A stretch of 64,000 nt of DNA from Oscillatoria acuminata PCC 6304 (GTDB taxonomy: Bacteria > Cyanobacteriota > Cyanobacteriia > Cyanobacteriales > Laspinemataceae), in NCBI RefSeq assembly GCF_000317105.1, contig NC_019693.1, forward strand, positions 4,775,227-4,839,226, written 5' to 3'. The notes under the pieces are model-generated. The model had not been told where the DNA came from, did not search any database, and saw only the letters and a list, made by a program, of their open reading frames with translations. Shown piece after piece: positions 33,598 through 42,156 of this stretch; within the stretch, counting starts at the first letter, position 1; each line of letters opens with the position of its first letter. A program made the position numbers and the translations under genes.

Positions 33598-36500
33598 TTA
33601 CCTAAAACTTACTCCTACTAAGCTCTGAAGGATTCTTTCTGATTCAAACTCTTCAGAAAAATTATATTTTTCTATAGCTCCCGTTAGTATAAAAGCTGCC
33701 CAGTGAAAAGGATGTGAAAATGGTTTTTCATTAGAAGGATTTTTTTGTAAATATCTTTTAAGGGCTAGTCTGTGGGTGGCATTCCATACTCTCGGATCTA
33801 AGTTATCGCTAATCCAGTCTTGTAATTCCTTGGCAGTAACCTCTCTCAGCCAAAGCTGAGCTTGACTTAGAGCCATTGATATAGGTAACCCTTGAAAGAC
33901 ATTAGCATAAATTTTTAGCATTAAAAAAGCCGTTGACCTATCATTCGGTGACCAAAGACTTCCTACTACACTATTCGCCTCTGCAGATAGAAAAGCTCCT
34001 TGGAAGCTGATATAATCATCGCTTTGACTAGAAATGTCTACTGTTGCCGTATCAGAAGCAGAAAGAGTTACGAGACGACACTCACTTAAATTCATATCAT
34101 AAATTTCTGCTAAGGTTAAGCATTTATCTAAATCGACCGAGAAAGGTTTTGATGGGCTATCTCCTGAATCAACCCTTACTGAAAATCTAAACCCCCTAGT
34201 AGATTCGAGTTGCACTGATTGAGGCAAGGTTGAGTTAGCTAGAAGAATAGAAGATAGTAAAGGGGATTGAAAGTCAAAAAAGCTATGAGCAGAAATGTGT
34301 AAACAGTGTGTAGACTTGAGTTCTTCTGACAAGCTAGATAGAGACAATTTTGTAGCTTCCTGCCTAGCCAAAATGGTATGTGATTTAAAGTAGCGGCTAA
34401 CCGCCTCGACTTCTATATCTGTAAAAGATAAATCCTCTGTGGGATTTTGAATGGCAAATAGTTTATCAAAATTTTGGCGCGAACGCCCTTGAATGATTTG
34501 CAGGATTTGGCAACTGGGAACATATTGAACGCCTTTAAGGAATAGGTCTAAAAAGTAAGTCTCAGTCCCATTGTGTTCGAGGGGCAAGGCAGATATAGGA
34601 AATAGATGTAAATAGCGATGAGGTACTACAACGAGACACTCGCACTGGGCTGGCAACATTGAAATGATTTCATTTATATGTAGAATCTCCGCGAGACGAG
34701 CTAGATGAGATGGTAGCTGACTCCGCCACTCCTCTTGGTTGCTCATATAATCATTCAAATATTTCCCGATCAGATTTGTTAAATCTTCCAAATCATTTGT
34801 TGACGAGCGCCAGACAATCGGCACTGGACTCGCACGAGTTATAATGAAAGCTACAAAATTATCATTCAAAATATACCATTCAAGAATTGCCGTTTCCTCA
34901 TCTAATAATTCCTGAATTTCTCTAAAAACTATGGGTTCAATACTTTCTTGATTGGACAGTTTCCCAGAGGCCAAAAGGTCTGCCAAATTTCGAGCTTTGC
35001 TCCGTTCTACAAATTCTAAAGCCGCCGTATAGTTTTGCAGTTCTAAGCAAACTTCGACCAAGCATTGATATAGTTGATTCCATTCTTCAGATTGTTTCTG
35101 TTTTGCCTCATAGCTAGAGATAGTTTCAAGCCGGAGTTGCTCCACAGTCTTCACAGCCTCCGTAAAAACGTCATAGGCTTTTTCTAACGCCCCACGACTT
35201 TGATAAGCAACTCCAAGATTGAAAAGGGTTTCTGCATTTTTTTGTGGAAATGCAGTAGGAGTATAAACTTGTAGTGCGGCTGCATAGCAGGCGATCGCCC
35301 GTTCTAAATTCTCTGCCCTTTCGCCACGAATTCTTTCAGTGTAGGCAGTTCCCAAATTATTTTGAGTGCTTGCCCACTGTTCGGGAAATACTTCAGGAGT
35401 GTAGACTGCTAAAGCAACTTCATAGTGAGCGATCGCCCGTTCTAAATTTTCTGCCCTTTCGCCGCGAATTCTTTCAGTGTAGGCAGTTCCTAGATTATTG
35501 TGAGTGCTTGCCCAATTTTGGGGAAATGCTTCAGGAGTATAAACTTGTAATGCGGCTTCATAGCAGGCGATCGCCCTTTCGAGATTCTCGCCGCGTTCCC
35601 CTCGGATGCGATTGTTGTAGGCATTCCCCAGATTATTTTGGGTTCCTGCCCATTTTTCGGGAAAGGCTTCTGGGGTATATACTTGTAATGCCGCTTCGTA
35701 ACAGGCGATCGCCCGTTCCAGATTCTCCCCGCGTTCCCCTCGGATGCGGCTGCTGTAGGCAGCCCCCAGATTATTTTGGGTCATTGCCCAATTTTCGGGA
35801 AAGGCTTCTGGGGTATATACTTGTAATGCCGCTTCGTAACAGGCGATCGCCCGTTCCAGATTCTCGTCGCGTTCCCCTCGGATGCGGCTGCTGTAGGCAG
35901 CCCCCAGATTATTTTGGGTCATTGCCCAATTTTCGGGAAAGGCTTCTGGGGTATATACTTGTAATGCCGCTTCGTAACAGGCGATCGCCCTTTCGAGATT
36001 CTCGTCGCGTTCCCCTCGGATGCGATCGTTGTAGGCAGCCCCCAGATTATTGTGGAGTGTTGCCCAGATTTCCCGTCGTTTCTCTGGGGTGAAAACAGTG
36101 AGACTGATTTCATACCCGAAAATCCCAATTTCCAGATTATCTGCCCGACTTCCCAAGAGAAATTGTTGAATTAAATTTGCGAAATTGCCAATATCTGCGG
36201 CAATATCAACTGCTCGATCTTCCTCCACTTCACTCAATGTTTGAGTTGCCCATCCTTGCATTATTTGGGCAAAGTTCCCATCCAATTTATCGAGGTTCTG
36301 TTGCAGCAGAGGATAAACCACAGAAGGATTACCGTTAGTCTCGCTAGTTGCCTGCAATAGCTCTTTTATAAGTTGTAAATAGATAGAAGTTTCGTCAAGG
36401 TTTTCAGAAATTTGCGCCGCAAGATCTCGCAACCAATTAGCAGACTCCTCATTGCCTTCCTCTACCATAATGGCTGCCACTTGCTTCATGGTCATTAGGA

Positions 36501-37203
36501 AACTTTCGGTCATTAAGGCTTGGTTAGCTTTCAGTAAATTCCGCGCCTCTTCCCTCGGACGAGTTAGTAAGGCTTGAATAAAATTCAACTGACTTTCAAT
36601 GGCAACAGGAGTGGGAGGGGCTTCCACCTCGGATTCTGGTAATAGTTCTCCTGGAATGGGGACAATAATTCCACCTGCCGATATTAACCGCCCTTGTTTT
36701 GGCAATTGACCAAAAAGGTCTCCTGCCCTCTCCAAATCTCCACGCACATAACTCTTGACCCCACCCGCATAAACTAACAACGGCTGAAATCCCGCCTCAA
36801 CTAATGGCTGTGCAAAGGTTTCTACCAAAGAGGTTAAGCGAAACACCTCTGCTTTATCCTGCTGCTGCAACCGCTCAACCAATGCTTGTGCTAACTCCCG
36901 CGCCGCTTCACCGGGTTTTGTGTAGGCGAGTGCTGTCCAATTCTGCGCTTGGGCAATATCTTGAATGTCTGGATCCTCGCTGTTGAGTCGTTGCAACACA
37001 TACTCTTGCAAAAACTCCGCCAGTTCCTCGAAGCGCTGTTTGCCAAACTGTTCTTGCAGTTCTCTGAGTAACAGATTGCGAACGGCCAGATCCATCTCGT
37101 ACATCTCGAACCCGACTTCCCGACACAGGGGAGACAGCAGCACCCGCGCTACTCCAGTCCAAGGCGCTTGCGGCACGAAGTTCGCCCAAATTTGATAGAG
37201 CAA
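33598..37203 (-). CDS. TPR-CHAT protein with Ser at the catalytic Cys position
   Basis: CHAT is a caspase-like peptidase domain. The 1201 residues comprise an N-terminal family-specific region (about 1-330), a degenerate segment, six or seven near-identical 46-residue TPR-type repeats (AIACYEAALQVYTPEAFPEN, NNLGAAYSSRIRGER) at about 370-690, a further TPR (ALEFVERSKARNLADLLASG), and the CHAT domain (about 880-1190). The catalytic His is in LHISAHSFFD (His about 973). The expected Cys in LSAC(E/Q)T is Ser: VTLSASDTA (about 1050, codon TCT near 34054-34056). TTG 37203 is the first standard start, but homology-like coding (KPLTATQAREKRVAVERIV, DALHLACHAAFPLVLTPDLL) extends upstream to about 37349 without ATG/GTG/TTG. 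VapC ends at 37337 within that stretch. Confidence 0.85.
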   Translation of the reverse strand: MLYQIWANFVPQAPWTGVARVLLSPLCREVGFEMYEMDLAVRNLLLRELQEQFGKQRFEELAEFLQEYVLQRLNSEDPDIQDIAQAQNWTALAYTKPGEAARELAQALVERLQQQDKAEVFRLTSLVETFAQPLVEAGFQPLLVYAGGVKSYVRGDLERAGDLFGQLPKQGRLISAGGIIVPIPGELLPESEVEAPPTPVAIESQLNFIQALLTRPREEARNLLKANQALMTESFLMTMKQVAAIMVEEGNEESANWLRDLAAQISENLDETSIYLQLIKELLQATSETNGNPSVVYPLLQQNLDKLDGNFAQIMQGWATQTLSEVEEDRAVDIAADIGNFANLIQQFLLGSRADNLEIGIFGYEISLTVFTPEKRREIWATLHNNLGAAYNDRIRGERDENLERAIACYEAALQVYTPEAFPENWAMTQNNLGAAYSSRIRGERDENLERAIACYEAALQVYTPEAFPENWAMTQNNLGAAYSSRIRGERGENLERAIACYEAALQVYTPEAFPEKWAGTQNNLGNAYNNRIRGERGENLERAIACYEAALQVYTPEAFPQNWASTHNNLGTAYTERIRGERAENLERAIAHYEVALAVYTPEVFPEQWASTQNNLGTAYTERIRGERAENLERAIACYAAALQVYTPTAFPQKNAETLFNLGVAYQSRGALEKAYDVFTEAVKTVEQLRLETISSYEAKQKQSEEWNQLYQCLVEVCLELQNYTAALEFVERSKARNLADLLASGKLSNQESIEPIVFREIQELLDEETAILEWYILNDNFVAFIITRASPVPIVWRSSTNDLEDLTNLIGKYLNDYMSNQEEWRSQLPSHLARLAEILHINEIISMLPAQCECLVVVPHRYLHLFPISALPLEHNGTETYFLDLFLKGVQYVPSCQILQIIQGRSRQNFDKLFAIQNPTEDLSFTDIEVEAVSRYFKSHTILARQEATKLSLSSLSEELKSTHCLHISAHSFFDFQSPLLSSILLANSTLPQSVQLESTRGFRFSVRVDSGDSPSKPFSVDLDKCLTLAEIYDMNLSECRLVTLSASDTATVDISSQSDDYISFQGAFLSAEANSVVGSLWSPNDRSTAFLMLKIYANVFQGLPISMALSQAQLWLREVTAKELQDWISDNLDPRVWNATHRLALKRYLQKNPSNEKPFSHPFHWAAFILTGAIEKYNFSEEFESERILQSLVGVSFR

Positions 37204-37336
37204 GTCGGGGGTCAGGACTAGGGGAAATGCCGCATGACAAGCGAGGTGGAGGGCATCCTCACCATTGCGTTTGGCGAATCCTACGATCCGCTCTACGGCA
37301 ACTCGCTTTTCTCTCGCTTGTGTGGCAGTCAGAGGC

Positions 37337-37729
37337 TTAAACAGGATTTTTTACTTCACAACGGGTTAGAGCATTGGCCTTTTTGATAAATTTTTCATCA
37401 AAGGTGTACAAGCGATCGCACTCTTGGCTGTGGGCTAAATGAAAAGCATCGGCAAAATCTAAACCATTTTCATGCCAGAGTATGGCTTTTTGGACTACAT
37501 TGGAGTCTCTGGTATAAACGTTATCTAGACCCAACAGTTTCCGAAGGGCCGAACAAATGTCCTCTGGCTTAAAGTGGTAAGCAAACCTCAATACCCATTC
37601 GGTTTCTAAAATGACTGTATCTGGGATAAAAACGTCATTATTTTTCAATAATGACCGACTTTTTTCGTACTGTACTTCATCATCTTGAGTTAATAAACGA
37701 ACGACAATATTAGTGTCAACTGCCACCAT
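37337..37729 (-). CDS. vapC: VapC-type PIN domain toxin
   Basis: PIN-domain ribonuclease of a type II toxin-antitoxin pair. In 130 residues the acidic metal ligands appear in MVAVDTNIVVRLL (Asp5), ILETEWVLR (Glu, about 43) and GLDFADAFHLA (Asp, about 90-93), with a last acidic residue in LYTFDEKFIKKA. It overlaps the antitoxin gene by 14 nt. Its last codons overlap the presumed 5' end of the CHAT reading frame. Confidence 0.88.
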   Translation of the reverse strand: MVAVDTNIVVRLLTQDDEVQYEKSRSLLKNNDVFIPDTVILETEWVLRFAYHFKPEDICSALRKLLGLDNVYTRDSNVVQKAILWHENGLDFADAFHLAHSQECDRLYTFDEKFIKKANALTRCEVKNPV

Positions 37730-37979
37730 GCCACTGCTCCTTTATGCCTTGACTAATAGCAGAATTCATTTCTTCGATGGTTTTGGGAGTTCCTTGATAT
37801 TTCAGACAACCGGCTACTTCACTTAAAGTTGTTCGAGGAAAAGGCTTTTTCGGCTTAATCAGAACTCCCTCGCCCGTGTCTATCAGTATTAATTCTTGGC
37901 CTGCTTCCCATCCGTAAGCCTTCCGCATGGATTGAGGAATGCTAACTTGTCCTTGTTCGGATACTTTGGTAATTTCCAT
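37716..37979 (-). CDS. AbrB/MazE-type antitoxin of the VapC pair
   Basis: SpoVT/AbrB swapped-hairpin DNA-binding domain in the first 50 of 87 residues: ITKVSEQGQVSIPQSMRKAY, then AGQELILIDTGEGVLIKP. The C-terminal half (TLSEVAGCLKYQGTPKTIEE) would wrap the PIN toxin. Antitoxin-first order with a 14-nt overlap is typical and suggests autoregulation at a promoter near 37985-38080. Confidence 0.88.
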   Translation of the reverse strand: MEITKVSEQGQVSIPQSMRKAYGWEAGQELILIDTGEGVLIKPKKPFPRTTLSEVAGCLKYQGTPKTIEEMNSAISQGIKEQWHGGS

Positions 37980-38088
37980 AAGGCGTTTGAAAGTTAATAA
38001 TTTTCTCTATGATAGCCGATCGCGTTCTCTAGAGCAAGCGGCGGGGGTTCAGATTAACCGCCACTTGAGAGGAGTAATAGAGGGAACT

Positions 38089-38892
38089 TTAACTGATCGC
38101 ATCCAAATCAATCCCCAACGCCGCCAGTTGTTCTGGAGAGAGCGATCGCAGTTTCTCCTGCAACTCTTGCCGCTTTTGCCGTTCCAATTCCTTTTCTTGT
38201 CGTTCTTTCTGCGCTTCTTCCTGCCCGATCAGCAACAAATCCCCCTCTAAATCCCACCAGCGCAACCATTTCTGGGTTTGATTTTGATAGCTTCCTTCCC
38301 AAACTCCTAACTCCACTTGCATCGGCGGAATTGGATAATGGCCGCGCTCGTTTGGTGTCATCTGCTGATAGAATCCATCCACGTAATGATACACATCCAA
38401 ACTGCTATCTCGGATCGAAAAAATCCCATAATAAGGTGCCCGAATAATCTGCTCGTACACCCAAAACTTACCGGGTTTTGTCACCTCTCCCTCGTCACTC
38501 CGATATAAGGGAGTTCTGTCGCGTTCCTCACTGCCATCTCCGGAAGCCAATTCTAACACAATTCTCGGCGCAATATGTTCTCGCCAAATCACATAAGAAC
38601 GCCGATACTGTCCCTGCAATTTTGGGGGAACATTGCCCACAGAAAACCAATCTGGAGCCTCTGCACCCTTTTCTGGGGGTTCGGTTTCACGCCAATAAAT
38701 CCCGCAATCTTGACCGATGCAATAATATCCATCGGGATGCAAGCGTTGTAAGGTGGAAGTTAGGGAGTCCGTGAGCAGTAGACTTTGGTAATGAGCTTGA
38801 AAATTATTGACAAACGTACCATCAGATTCGGGTAATTGGGTGTGGTCTTGGAAAAATGGGGGTAAATCGGTTTGCGTTACGGATTTTGTCAT
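38089..38892 (-). CDS. Uma2-family (DUF820) PD-(D/E)XK nuclease-like protein
   Basis: Uma2 proteins are restriction-endonuclease-fold proteins greatly expanded in cyanobacteria; their targets are unknown. In 267 residues the active-site-like motifs are EAPDWFSVGNVP (about 88-99) and RIVLELASGDGSEE (about 120-133). A Glu/Lys/Gln-rich coiled coil (EEAQKERQEKELERQKRQEL) and LSPEQLAALGIDLDAIS close it, as is usual for this group. Complete, ATG 38892. Confidence 0.88.
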   Translation of the reverse strand: MTKSVTQTDLPPFFQDHTQLPESDGTFVNNFQAHYQSLLLTDSLTSTLQRLHPDGYYCIGQDCGIYWRETEPPEKGAEAPDWFSVGNVPPKLQGQYRRSYVIWREHIAPRIVLELASGDGSEERDRTPLYRSDEGEVTKPGKFWVYEQIIRAPYYGIFSIRDSSLDVYHYVDGFYQQMTPNERGHYPIPPMQVELGVWEGSYQNQTQKWLRWWDLEGDLLLIGQEEAQKERQEKELERQKRQELQEKLRSLSPEQLAALGIDLDAIS

Positions 38893-39046
38893 AATATTTT
38901 TTCATAAATTGGCGTTACTTTTGATTGTAGTTCACAAGGCTTGTAGTGACTTGCCTCCATTCTATACCCCAGGGTTGCCAACAACGATCGCTGAGAAGGA
39001 ACGCCTCGGACAAAGTTGCAGTTAGGGCGATCGCCTCTGCAAAACT

Positions 39047-39346
39047 GCGATCGCCTTTATCCAATTTTCACTCTCGTTCAGCCGAAACCGTCTATGAATT
39101 AGACTGTCCTTGTGCTGCCTGCCGAACGCTCTCCACATCCAACCCCAACGCTGCGGCAATTTGTTCGACACTTAACCCGATCGCCAACAACCCCGGTATG
39201 GATTCCAACTTGCCTTGGATTTTTCCTTCTTGTTGACCTTCGAGTTTGCCTTCGAGTTTGCCTTCTTCCTTACCTTCCTCTTTCGCTTGTTGATAAAATC
39301 TCGTTTGTTTTAAATCCTCTAATCCAAACATCGCCTTTAACTCCTC
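39047..39346. repeat. 300-bp direct repeat, left copy
   Basis: Matches 46144-46443 with a constant offset of 7097 bases (no gaps) and roughly a dozen substitutions. It contains the 3' end and downstream flank of an Rpn-type nuclease gene. Homology stops abruptly at 39346. The interval between the copies carries the IS66 element and the HTH/vWA/PP2C/kinase cluster. Confidence 0.88.
39092..39331 (-). pseudogene. 3' fragment of an Rpn-family nuclease gene
   Basis: From an internal ATG the fragment reads MFGLEDLKQTRFYQQAKEEG, then the GKLEGKLEGQQEGKIQGKLE coil and GLSVEQIAAALGLDVESV. It equals the last 79 residues of the intact gene at 46189-47028. The catalytic domain is absent because homology ends at 39346. 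The cut is not the IS66 target site: 39347-39380 is unrelated sequence that precedes the IS. Confidence 0.85.
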
Positions 39347-39380
39347 TGTAGCAAGATTTGAAACAGTTGGTAAAATACTG

Positions 39381-40904
39381 GTAACTATTCAGGGGGTAGA
39401 GGGAGGAGAGAGACCGGCTCAGAATGCAAGACCTGAATCAAGAACTCCAACACCGGGCGTTCCTGAAACCGTAAAGAAGTGACCACCGTCAGCAAACGTT
39501 CCACAAACTCACTGCCTGAGCGAGACCAGGAGCCATAACTCAAGTCACGCCAAATGACTGCCGTACGCAAAGCGCGCTCGGCGGTATTATTCGTCGGCTC
39601 GACCGACTCGACCTCAACAAACTTCCACAAGGCCGGTTCGAGCTTTAAAATTTGCTGGCAGGTGCGTGCAGTTTTGGCCAAGGGCGTTTGCTCTCGGCTA
39701 GAATGACAAAGGCTCGCGGCTTCACTCAACAGATGATGAACGCTTTGACGTAGCCGTGCCATAGCAGCTTGGAACAACTCTGTTGATAACGTTCCATCCC
39801 GCACTCGATGCCACCAGTGGAACAGGCGTTTAGTCTGTTTCAGCAGAGCTTCACCAATCTCTTTGGACACCCCACTACGTTCAGCTATACGTTTGAAATC
39901 GCGCTTTAAGTGCGCCCAACACACTTGTCGTTGCTCAACCGCAAATCCATTGTAGACACTATAACGGTCGCTAACGACTAGGCCGCTGTAGTTCTTTCCT
40001 AATAAAGCGTCGGCACTGCTGCGAGCGCGGTTGAGGGTCACTTGATAGACCGCTACGTTATCACTGACGGCAGTCCATAACCAGGCTGAGGCGTTCTCTT
40101 CGATTGTTGCCATCACCATTGTTTTGACTCCAACTGGTTTCATCAACGTAAGCCGTGCCACTAGCCATGATGTAACTTCTGGCTTCATTGACCACTTGGC
40201 TGAGTTTCTGACTGACTCGTTGACGGATGCGGTTGACTGTTCCCGTACTCAGGTGCACTTGCCACAAGTCCCTCATTAGGGTTTGTACTTGATTGTGGCT
40301 CAGACGATAAGCTCCACTCAGCAGAGCCACCAGACTTTGGAGACGCTCTCCATAACCACTGGTGTTTACATCATCGGGCAACTGGGCGCGAGTGGTTTGA
40401 CCGCAACAGCCGCAGGTCAGCGCATGAAGTCGGTGTTCCGTCACCACTGGAGCCACCGGAGGAATTTCCACAATTTGATGCCGGTGAGGTTGTCCGTCTT
40501 CTCCTGTTACGGGGGTTTGGCAATGCTTGCAGGTCTCGGGGTGATGGTCGATAATCTCGCTGCACTCACTCGGCTCATATAAGTGTCTTGTAAATCCTTT
40601 ATGTCCTTTTTGGCCTCCGCGCTTACGTCGTCGGCCTCCTTTCTCTTGCTTCTTTTCTTTGGCTTGAGGAGGCTGTTTGGACGGAGGGATGGAGCTGTTT
40701 GAGGCGTTGAGTCCCAGACGTTCTTCAATGGCGGCAATTCGTTGCTCAAGATTCCTCACCACATTTTTCACGCTTTCTGGGGTCTTGGACCAGTCAGCGC
40801 GAGGAATTTTGATGCCACCTATCGTTATGCTCTCGTCCATACTCCCTAGTTTACACCATATCCCCTAGTTTGCATCATATCCCCATCCCCCTGAACGGTT
40901 ACAA
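39381..40904 (-). mobile_element. IS66-family insertion sequence with perfect 8-bp target duplication
   Basis: The left end GTAACTATTCAGGGGG and the right end, read inward as GTAACCGTTCAGGGGG from 40904, are the classic IS66 termini. Both sides are flanked by AAATACTG (39373-39380 and 40905-40912), the 8-bp duplication expected for this family. Length 1524 bp. It carries only a tnpC-like gene, so it is a single-gene IS66 variant. Confidence 0.95.
39385..40840 (-). pseudogene. IS66 TnpC transposase, split by a frameshift
   Basis: The N-terminal part (40840 down to about 40120) has the leucine-rich/Lys-rich start (NLEQRIAAIEERLGLNASNS, GGRRRKRGGQKGHKG), a zinc-binding motif CKHCQTPV...CGCCGQ, and AYVDETSW with the first catalytic Asp. 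The C-terminal part continues in another frame, one base on, at about 40130: ENASAWLWTAVSDNVAVYQV, LVVSDRYSVYNGF (second Asp) and PTNNTAERALR with the catalytic Glu. The break lies in NNGDGNN. A single-base insertion or programmed +1 shift would explain it; I favour mutation. Confidence 0.85.
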
Positions 40905-41141
40905 ATACTGTATCGGTTTTCATTATTTATGTTTTTTATTTTTACCCTAATTTGATATCATTATTTCTGTTTGTATTTTTATCACATAGGAAGCCTTGAG
41001 GGTGAGCAACCCACGATTTCTTGACTCAATTGCAATCGTGAGCTTATTTTTTCAGTTTCACTAACACCTGTATTGCGGATTTTTTTGTAATTTTACGACT
41101 ATTTAGTGAATATTTTCATACAATTTTAGCAACTAGCCTAA

Positions 41142-41621
41142 CTAAACAGAGTCGTTTTCCAACTCTAAATTTTGTGCAGAGACTTCCGAAGATAGTGGTA
41201 CAGTGATTTGTAAGTAAACCCCAATAGTTATTTCATTATCGTGAAACGTAATATTCGTAATATTAACCTTATCAGATAAACCCCGAGCGTCTGGGAATTC
41301 AGTAGGGGTTGGAGTTTGATATCCCGCACCTTCAAGCCATTCGGTGATATTCCTCCAATTGTCTACCTTGCCATTGCTTTTGCCCACCAGACTTTTCACG
41401 TATCGATATAAGGTAGCACAGAGGTCAGTTTCCACCCCCTTAACATTCTTACCCAAACGTTCCGCAATTTCAGTCGGACTGGAACCACATAACAACCCAC
41501 GTAAGTGAAGCTTTTCCATTGGTGTCAGGCGTTTGCCCTTAGCCGATGCCAGATCGGTGTATAGGGTTTCCAAGTCCCAGTGTTTTGCCGCCTCAGCAAA
41601 CTGCTCCTCATTGGGTGTCAT
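41142..41621 (-). CDS. HTH-domain protein divergent from the vWA/PP2C/kinase cluster
   Basis: ATG 41621 (MTPNEEQFAEAAKHW) has GGAGG eight bases upstream. The 159-residue protein has a helical N-half with a sigma-region-4-like helix-turn-helix: LTPMEKLHLRGLLCGSSPTE, then IAERLGKNVKGVETDLCATL and YVKSLVGKSNGKVDNWRNI. This resembles the N-terminal domain found on cyanobacterial WD40, STAND and vWA-MoxR-associated (vMAP) proteins, here as a separate protein. The last 50 residues form a beta-rich tail (VNITNITFHDNEITIGVYLQ). It probably regulates, or is an adaptor for, the divergent cluster; role inferred. Confidence 0.6.
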   Translation of the reverse strand: MTPNEEQFAEAAKHWDLETLYTDLASAKGKRLTPMEKLHLRGLLCGSSPTEIAERLGKNVKGVETDLCATLYRYVKSLVGKSNGKVDNWRNITEWLEGAGYQTPTPTEFPDARGLSDKVNITNITFHDNEITIGVYLQITVPLSSEVSAQNLELENDSV

Positions 41622-41824
41622 CGGTGGATCCTCCAAAACTACTGATGAGATCCTAGCACAATTCCTGATGACAACTAGGGAGCTACGGGTTTAACTTAGC
41701 TTATTCTAGATCGAAGAAGAGATTCTACAGGAGGATAAGGCAGGGGTCAATAGGCCCATAGGGAGAACATCAAGCTGCCGATACAGGCATTGTCTCTCTT
41801 GGTATTTTGTGGGGAGGAACTCTT

Positions 41825-42052
41825 ATGGATCGTGAAAAGGTATTACAAGAAGCTCATACTGCAATCAAGCAACGAGTGTCTCGTGACTCATTGCGTAGTT
41901 TGCAAAATGCCGCTATACAGTATGGTACTCAGAAAGGCGTTTTACCAAAAGTTGAAAACTGGCTTGGGGAGCTAGAAGAGAAAGATTTCGCGAAGTTGTC
42001 ACAGACAGAAACAGCCGAATGGCTGAAGGACTGGCTCCACAGGCTCCCATAG
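41825..42052 (+). CDS. 75-residue helical protein, first gene of the vWA/PP2C/kinase cluster
   Basis: ATG 41825 follows GGGGAGGAAC. The sequence MDREKVLQEAHTAIKQRVSR, then DSLRSLQNAAIQYGTQKGVL, ELEEKDFAKLSQTETAEWLK is entirely helical and charged, with no known catalytic motif. It could be an adaptor like the small effector-associated domains of bacterial conflict systems. 104 nt separate it from the vWA gene, and a second short ORF overlaps its end. Confidence 0.55.
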   Translation: MDREKVLQEAHTAIKQRVSRDSLRSLQNAAIQYGTQKGVLPKVENWLGELEEKDFAKLSQTETAEWLKDWLHRLP

Positions 42053-42132
42053 TTCCTGAAGGACTGGTAATACCCACAGACATAACTCAACTAACTGCTG
42101 AGTTGGCAGAAATTATTTTCATTGACTGGTGA
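42019..42132 (+). CDS. Possible 37-residue ORF overlapping the cluster's first gene
   Basis: In the frame one base off, ATG 42019 opens MAEGLAPQAPIVPEGLVIPT, then DITQLTAELAEIIFIDW-stop. It overlaps the 75-residue gene by 34 nt and ends 24 nt before the vWA gene. It could be a genuine coupled small gene, or the former C-terminus of the 75-residue protein separated by a frameshift. Weakly supported. Confidence 0.3.
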   Translation: MAEGLAPQAPIVPEGLVIPTDITQLTAELAEIIFIDW

Positions 42133-42156
42133 ATACCTAAAAAAAGAGAGGTAAGT

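Noticed and set aside
35274-36092. 272-codon plus-strand ORF opposite the CHAT gene
   Set aside because: Antisense shadow of the homogenised TPR repeats; its repeats (RSPV, CGCCRQPPDY) mirror the opposite strand.
39347-39380. IS66 as the cause of the Rpn gene truncation
   Set aside because: Homology to the intact Rpn gene ends at 39346, before the TSD, and the sequence beyond 40912 does not resume the gene.
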